NCBI GenBank assembly: GCA_002331625.1
Contig: DCZN01000080.1
Location: 85,163-107,560, forward strand
Reading direction: 5' to 3'
DNA length: 22,398 bases
Origin: Nitrospira sp. UBA2083
GTDB taxonomy: Bacteria > Nitrospirota > Nitrospiria > Nitrospirales > Nitrospiraceae
In this document: one piece after another, positions 17,629 through 22,398 of the stretch
Layout of the letters: every line of letters starts with the position of its first letter
How positions within the stretch are numbered: position 1 is the stretch's first letter
Position numbers and translations under genes: made by a program
Notes under the pieces: model-generated
What the model saw: only the letters and a program-made list of their open reading frames with translations
Databases searched by the model: none
What the model was told of the DNA's origin: nothing

Positions 17629-17663
17629 GACAGGTCGGCGATCGTCATCGCCGATGACCTGTC
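17629..17663. terminator. Hairpin between convergent operons (likely bidirectional terminator)
   Basis: GACAGGTC plus GGCGAT (17629-17642) pairs with ATCGCC plus GACCTGTC (17647-17663), with a 4-nt loop and a 3-nt bulge, giving 14 paired bases. It lies between two convergent stop codons (17566 on plus, 17672 on minus). No long T-tract follows on either strand. Confidence 0.6.
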
Positions 17664-17671
17664 TGGGCAGA

Positions 17672-18424
17672 CTACCATCCTGGTCCAACGACGTCTAAAT
17701 CCTTGGCAGCTACCGCTGCTTCCCATCCCTTCCCACAAGACAGAAGACGAAGCCTTACCTCATGTGGGGAGTGGGAGCCTCCCCTGATTTGAGCTTTGGT
17801 ATCGATCTCACTTGCTCCTAGGACAATCTCGCAACTGCTCAATCCTCGGAGACCGCTTCCCAGCGCTTTCAGTACGGCTTCCTTCGCGACCCAGTAACGG
17901 AAAAACCGTATCGCGCGCTCTTCGTCGACTGACTGCATAACCTCCCTATGTTCAGAGGGAGCAAAATAACGTTCAGAGAGTTTTGCGGCATCGACATCTG
18001 CGCGAACCAGTTCCAAGTCGACCCCAACCTCCTGCGCGTTTGAAACTGCGATGAGCGCCCGGCCATGGGCATGGGAGAGATTGAAGGTAATCGCGGAATG
18101 CATTCGCGTGTCCCTCATGACGAAGGGCTTGCCTGTCTCTGTGCGTCCCAGGGCGACCAAACCAGGGTTGACTCCAAGGTATCGGCGCAGGACTGCTCGG
18201 AGACCTCCGTGAGCCAGTACGTAGTGCCGCCGATCTTGTTCGCGAACCAATCGGGCTGCCCGGTGGCGCTCTTCTTCATTCAACCATCCGAAGCAACGAT
18301 CCAGACACAATGGCGAACCATTGAGTTCCATCCCCCAGAGATGGACCGCATTCGGGTCAAGGCTGATCAGGTCCTGCCCTTCTGGGTTGACGAGATGGTC
18401 GATCGACTGGAATGAGATCAGCAC
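17672..18424 (-). CDS. 4'-phosphopantetheinyl transferase (Sfp type)
   Basis: This 250-aa enzyme transfers the phosphopantetheine arm of coenzyme A to a serine on carrier proteins, activating them. Family motifs are in order: FNLSHAHG (114-121), GVDLEL with metal-binding D136 and E138, and YWVAKEAVLKALGSGL (177-192) with K181 and E182. Length fits the Sfp/Gsp group rather than short AcpS. The start used here is a GTG at 18424 with a purine stretch (AGAGAG) upstream; a shorter start at the Met in LWGMELNG is possible but would cut into the N-terminal lobe. It is 57 bp downstream of the NRPS gene on the same strand, so the natural target is that NRPS carrier domain. It may also serve other carrier proteins in the cell. 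Confidence 0.92.
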   Translation of the reverse strand: MLISFQSIDHLVNPEGQDLISLDPNAVHLWGMELNGSPLCLDRCFGWLNEEERHRAARLVREQDRRHYVLAHGGLRAVLRRYLGVNPGLVALGRTETGKPFVMRDTRMHSAITFNLSHAHGRALIAVSNAQEVGVDLELVRADVDAAKLSERYFAPSEHREVMQSVDEERAIRFFRYWVAKEAVLKALGSGLRGLSSCEIVLGASEIDTKAQIRGGSHSPHEVRLRLLSCGKGWEAAVAAKDLDVVGPGW

Positions 18425-18481
18425 AACACAATCTCTCTATGGCTATCACTTTCACTGTCTGACCCATGACGCTAAGGCCCG

Positions 18482-21400
18482 CTAGGCAGCCCGATGAACA
18501 GGGCGGACGGGGGTATCATGACAGTTTTCTTCAATGAAGCGCAGTATACTCGAAGCCGTGCCTTCGACGTGCGGTGAAAAGACCAGCTCTTCCGTACGCC
18601 ACGTGGCGACCTCTAGCGTTTCACCTCCTCCGCCAGCCATGTCCGTCCACGCACGTCTGGTATCTTGCTCCATGACGCGGTTCGCGGCCACCACGTTGAG
18701 AATGCGGCCAGGGTAGGGGCGTACGGCATAGTGCGCAGCCGCGCGGAACATTCCATCTTCGATACGCTTCCTGATCTGCTCTCTCCGAGCAGTCCCAGTC
18801 GGTCCGTGAACAATCGATTGTAAGCTTTCCGACTTCCGGCGGAGGATCGAACTCCACTCGGCGATCGGTTTACCCCAAAGATCAGCCCATGCGCGCCAGG
18901 TCAACCAAAGGAGACCGAGGAGGAATGGAGGTCGGCGAGGATGTTCAGTCGTGTAGGAACGATAGGAACTTGGCTGCCAGCTATTTACGATGACCAGGCT
19001 GACGGTTTCGTGTTGTGCGGTTAATCGCTGGGCCATCTCATACGCGACCAATCCACCGATGCAGGTGCCAACAATGGCATAGGGTCCATGTGGAAAACGC
19101 GCACGGATTTCGGTGATGAATTGTTCGGCCATTTCCGTCACAGAGTCGAATGGTTGAGTGTGACCGTCAAAACCTCTGGCTTGAAAGCCGTACACGGAAT
19201 GAGCCCGACTCAGCAGGCGCGCCAACTGCGCAAACCACAAGACATCCCCTCCGATGCCAGGAATTAAGAACACCGGAGGAGATGAACTGTCGGGATGAAT
19301 GGTGACCAATGATTGCCATGGCGACTGCTCTTGTGCAAGGAGCGACGTGAGAGAGGCAATGGTAGGCGATTGAAACAGGGTGGCGAGCGGGAGTTGGCGC
19401 CCATAGACCTGTTCAATCAGATAGAAAAGCTGGGCCGCTTTGAGGGAGTGACCGCCAAGATCGAAAAAGTTGTCGTGAATGCCGATGTTGTCGATCCCAA
19501 ACACCTGTTGCCACAAGGCGGCCATTTGCACATGCGATTGCTCGCTCGGTGCGACATGGACCGCAGCAGGCGAGACGGCAACGGCTGGGGCTGGCAGCGC
19601 CTTCCTATCGACCTTGTTGTTGGCTGTCATCGGCATATTCGTCAGAAACACGAAGAGTGAAGGAACCATGTACTCCGGAATCTGTGACCGGAGAAACGAA
19701 CGAAGTTCGGTTTGATCTGGGGCAGGCCCTTCGTGGCAAACCAGATACGCAACCAACTGCTTGATACCCTGCTGATCGTCGCGAGCGGTGACGACGGCCT
19801 GACGGATGCCAGAGTGGCGGCTCAACGCAGCCTCGATATCTCCCAATTCGATTCTGAACCCTCGGATCTTGACTTGGTTATCCATTCGACCGAGATGCAC
19901 GATGCGTCCGTCCGGCCGATAGCGAGCCAGGTCGCCCGTTCGATAGAGCTTCGCGAGAGGTTCTGTGGAAAACGGATGAGGGATGAACCGGTCCTGTGTC
20001 AGCTCAGATCGTCCACGATAGCCTCTGGCCAATCCGTGACCCCCGATATAAAGTTCTCCGGATACTCCAACTGGAACAGGTTGGAGAAATTGATCCAAGA
20101 TATACACCTCGGTATTCGCAATAGGTCTTCCGATGGTGATTTCCCGATCAGTCCGTTCGATCTTCTCGATTGTGGACCAGATCGTCGTTTCGGTCGGGCC
20201 ATACATATTCCACAAGGCAGAGCACCGCTCTAATACCTGCGTTGCCAAATCGGGAGGGAGGGCTTCTCCACCGCAAAGTACCGTTAGCTGCTCACTGCCC
20301 AGCCATCCGGCCTCAATGAGCATGCGCCATGTTGCCGGAGTCGCTTGCATGATCGTCGGCTGTACCGCCTCGCAGAGGGTCCGCAGTTGCCGTCCGTCCA
20401 TTGCCACTGTTCGACTCGCGATCTCGACACGGGCCCCGACCAGCAACGGCACATACAGTTCCAACCCGAAGATATCAAACGAGATGGTCGTCACGGATAG
20501 CATGATATCTCGAGCCGAGCATCCCGGCTCTTGTCGTATCGACCACAAGAAATTCACCAGAGCTTGGTGAGGTATTTCCACGCCTTTGGGTTGTCCCGTC
20601 GAGCCCGATGTGTACAGGATGTACGCGAGGTCGTGTGGCGTCGCGATCGGGCCGAGGTTGTGGTCGGCTTCTTGCGCGATGCGCTCGTTCTCGCGATCGA
20701 GACACAGCAAGCGGCAGGCGCGTGCATCGAACCGATCGGAGAGATCGGTGGTCGTCAACACCGCGGCTACGGAGGCATCCTGTGCCATGAACCGAAGTCG
20801 ATCCCGTGGAAATTCTGGGTCGAGAGGGACATAGGCCGCACCGGTTTTGAGTACGGCCAGTAAGGCAATAACCATCTCCAACGATCGTTCGAGACTCAGA
20901 CCAACCGTCACACCAGGCTTGGCGCCCAGCGTTCGGAGGTAGCGCGCCAGTTTATTAGCCTGCGCATTGAGCTCGCCGTAGCGCAGCGTCTTCTGGCCCA
21001 TCGACAGGGCTACGGCCTCAGGCGTCTGCTCGACCTGTGCTTCAAACAGTTGAGGAAAACATTCAGACCGAGGATATGCCCGCTGCGTGTGATTCCAGTC
21101 CTGCAACATCTGTTGCCGCTCGGACACCGTCAGTGTCGGGAGATCGGACAGCCTGCTCTGGGGATGGGCTAACGCGTTCTGGAGCAGGACCCTATACTGT
21201 CCCAGCATCCGTTGGGCTGTCTGTGGTTCGAAAAGATCGGTATTGAACGTGAGGTAGGCTTTTCGGGAGAACTCCGTTTCGACCGTCAGGCTCAAGTCGA
21301 ACTGCGCAGCTTGCGTTTCAACCTCAAACGGGACCCAACTCAGCCCTTGGACGTTAATCTCTCCGATCGGAGCATTCGGGACGTTGAAGAGGACCTGCAC

Positions 21401-22398
21401 CAGCGGGGCAGAACTATGGTCACGCGAGGAGTGCATGGTCTCAACCAGTTTATCGAACGGGAAGTCCTGATTGGCATAGGCCTCTAATGCTGTGGAACGC
21501 ACTCGTGCCATCAACTCGATGAATGTTGGATTGCCGGAAAGATCGGTGCGCAACACCAGCGTATTGACAAACGACCCGATGATTGACTCGACTGCGGATT
21601 GTGTCCGGTTCGCGATCGGAGATCCTACGGCAATATCAGGTTGGCCGGAATAACGACTCAAGAGGATTTGGAAACAGGCCAACAGGGTCATGAAGACCGT
21701 GGCATTGTGCTCCGCGCTGAATTGTTTCAGTCGCTCGATCAATGACGCAGGCAACTCCAGCATGCAATGTGCGCCGTTAAATGTCTGGATCACGGGCCGT
21801 GGATGATCGGTCGGCAACGAGAGCTTTGAAAGCCCTTCCAGTGTCTTTTGCCAATACTCGGCTTGTGTGCCGAGCCAATCATTGGTCAGACAGCGACGCT
21901 GCCAGACCGCGTAGTCGGCATACTGAAGGGGAATCGGTCTTGCGGAAGGAACGTCTCCTCGACAAAACGCGTTGTAGAAGATCGCAAATTCGTACCCGAT
22001 GATCCCAAACGACCACTGATCCCCGATAATATGATGCATGGTCAGCATCAGCACATGGTCTTCGGGCTCGACCTCTATAAGCTTGAACCTGGCCAAGGGG
22101 CCTTTCTCAAGGTCGAATGGTTGGTGTGCTTCCTGCTCCACCAGGCGAGCCGCCTCCTGTTGTCGCGCTTCGGAGGGCAAGTGCTCGAGACTCACTTCGA
22201 CCCAATGCGGAGGACGAAAAGGGTGGACGACTTGGACCGGCCCTTCACCGCTCATCATGAACGTCGTTCGAAATGCCTCATGGCGGCGGCAGATCGCATC
22301 GATCGTCTTCCGGAGAGCAGTTTTGTTGAGGTGCCCCATTTGTCTCGACGCGAACGGCATGTTGTACGCCGTGCTCTTGGGTGCCAGCTGATACATCA
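18482..22398 (-). CDS. Non-ribosomal peptide synthetase terminal module (C-A-PCP-TE), 5' end beyond the window
   Basis: The visible 1304 residues (counted from the Met at 22396) form one module. The condensation domain (about 1-420) has HHIIGDQWS at 121-129. The adenylation domain (about 445-940) has LYTSGSTGQPKG (594-605), NMYGPTETT (730-738), YRTGDLARYRPDG and NNKVDRKAL. The carrier domain has DNFFDLGGHSLKA with phosphopantetheine site S984. The C-terminal thioesterase spans about 1035-1295. By alignment to GrsA the specificity residues read D, I, L, Q, L, G, M, I, W, K, one change from the published glycine code. The thioesterase nucleophile motif is GTCIGG (C1112) instead of GxSxG. The condensation domain's opening motif is missing, so the frame continues past the right edge and the Met is probably internal. 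The Sfp-type transferase gene follows. No MbtH-like gene is seen. Confidence 0.95.
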   Translation of the reverse strand, partial: MYQLAPKSTAYNMPFASRQMGHLNKTALRKTIDAICRRHEAFRTTFMMSGEGPVQVVHPFRPPHWVEVSLEHLPSEARQQEAARLVEQEAHQPFDLEKGPLARFKLIEVEPEDHVLMLTMHHIIGDQWSFGIIGYEFAIFYNAFCRGDVPSARPIPLQYADYAVWQRRCLTNDWLGTQAEYWQKTLEGLSKLSLPTDHPRPVIQTFNGAHCMLELPASLIERLKQFSAEHNATVFMTLLACFQILLSRYSGQPDIAVGSPIANRTQSAVESIIGSFVNTLVLRTDLSGNPTFIELMARVRSTALEAYANQDFPFDKLVETMHSSRDHSSAPLVQVLFNVPNAPIGEINVQGLSWVPFEVETQAAQFDLSLTVETEFSRKAYLTFNTDLFEPQTAQRMLGQYRVLLQNALAHPQSRLSDLPTLTVSERQQMLQDWNHTQRAYPRSECFPQLFEAQVEQTPEAVALSMGQKTLRYGELNAQANKLARYLRTLGAKPGVTVGLSLERSLEMVIALLAVLKTGAAYVPLDPEFPRDRLRFMAQDASVAAVLTTTDLSDRFDARACRLLCLDRENERIAQEADHNLGPIATPHDLAYILYTSGSTGQPKGVEIPHQALVNFLWSIRQEPGCSARDIMLSVTTISFDIFGLELYVPLLVGARVEIASRTVAMDGRQLRTLCEAVQPTIMQATPATWRMLIEAGWLGSEQLTVLCGGEALPPDLATQVLERCSALWNMYGPTETTIWSTIEKIERTDREITIGRPIANTEVYILDQFLQPVPVGVSGELYIGGHGLARGYRGRSELTQDRFIPHPFSTEPLAKLYRTGDLARYRPDGRIVHLGRMDNQVKIRGFRIELGDIEAALSRHSGIRQAVVTARDDQQGIKQLVAYLVCHEGPAPDQTELRSFLRSQIPEYMVPSLFVFLTNMPMTANNKVDRKALPAPAVAVSPAAVHVAPSEQSHVQMAALWQQVFGIDNIGIHDNFFDLGGHSLKAAQLFYLIEQVYGRQLPLATLFQSPTIASLTSLLAQEQSPWQSLVTIHPDSSSPPVFLIPGIGGDVLWFAQLARLLSRAHSVYGFQARGFDGHTQPFDSVTEMAEQFITEIRARFPHGPYAIVGTCIGGLVAYEMAQRLTAQHETVSLVIVNSWQPSSYRSYTTEHPRRPPFLLGLLWLTWRAWADLWGKPIAEWSSILRRKSESLQSIVHGPTGTARREQIRKRIEDGMFRAAAHYAVRPYPGRILNVVAANRVMEQDTRRAWTDMAGGGGETLEVATWRTEELVFSPHVEGTASSILRFIEENCHDTPVRPVHRAA

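Noticed and set aside
19712..20233. 173-codon plus-strand frame and neighbours opposite the NRPS
   Set aside because: It is antisense to the adenylation domain, which has all core motifs in frame; no ribosome binding site or family supports it.
1..22398. Search for CRISPR arrays, insertion sequences, rRNA and tRNA genes
   Set aside because: No regularly spaced direct repeats, transposase frames with terminal repeats, or conserved rRNA/tRNA cores were seen by eye on either strand.

Overview
The window looks like a chromosomal segment of a GC-moderate Gram-negative bacterium. Outer-membrane-type genes are present: an MCE/Mla lipid-transport operon, a lipoprotein, and a predicted beta-barrel. 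The combination of a TreT-type trehalose synthase, a short alpha-glucan phosphorylase, acetate kinase plus phosphoketolase, a STAS-fused MlaE and a DUF1207-like protein reminds me most of Nitrospira (Nitrospirota). That assignment is inference from gene content; no rRNA or taxon-specific marker is present.

Layout, left to right. (1) 1-531 holds no gene I can support. (2) A LuxR/NarL-type regulator with a degenerate receiver domain (about 532-1218) precedes a secreted RTX-type calcium-binding protein with a serralysin-type C-terminal domain (1572-2759). (3) A 1.1-kb gene-poor region (2760-3876) holds a start-less open frame on the minus strand that may be a decayed gene, a possible 29-codon ORF and a cluster of hairpins. 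(4) A carbon-storage/overflow block follows: treT-like glycosyltransferase and glucan phosphorylase overlap by 4 bp, then ackA and phosphoketolase overlap by 4 bp (3877-10544). Together they could mobilise glycogen to glucose-1-phosphate, link it to trehalose, and turn sugar phosphates into acetyl phosphate, acetate and ATP. (5) A DUF1207-like outer-membrane protein (10874-11842) and FtsH (11890-13692) follow. (6) A phospholipid-transport operon: STAS-MlaE permease, MlaF ATPase, MlaD/MCE substrate-binding protein and an ABC auxiliary lipoprotein (13789-17566), with palindromic repeats in two of its gaps. (7) A hairpin separates this from a convergent minus-strand unit: a 5'-truncated NRPS module (C-A-PCP-TE, 18482 to the right edge) followed by a Sfp-type phosphopantetheinyl transferase (17672-18424) that could activate its carrier domain.

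The most interesting part is the NRPS unit. Its adenylation code reads as glycine, and its thioesterase has Cys in place of the nucleophilic Ser and Asn where the catalytic Asp is expected. Its N-terminal part and any partner modules lie beyond 22398. No tRNA, rRNA, insertion sequence or CRISPR array was found.
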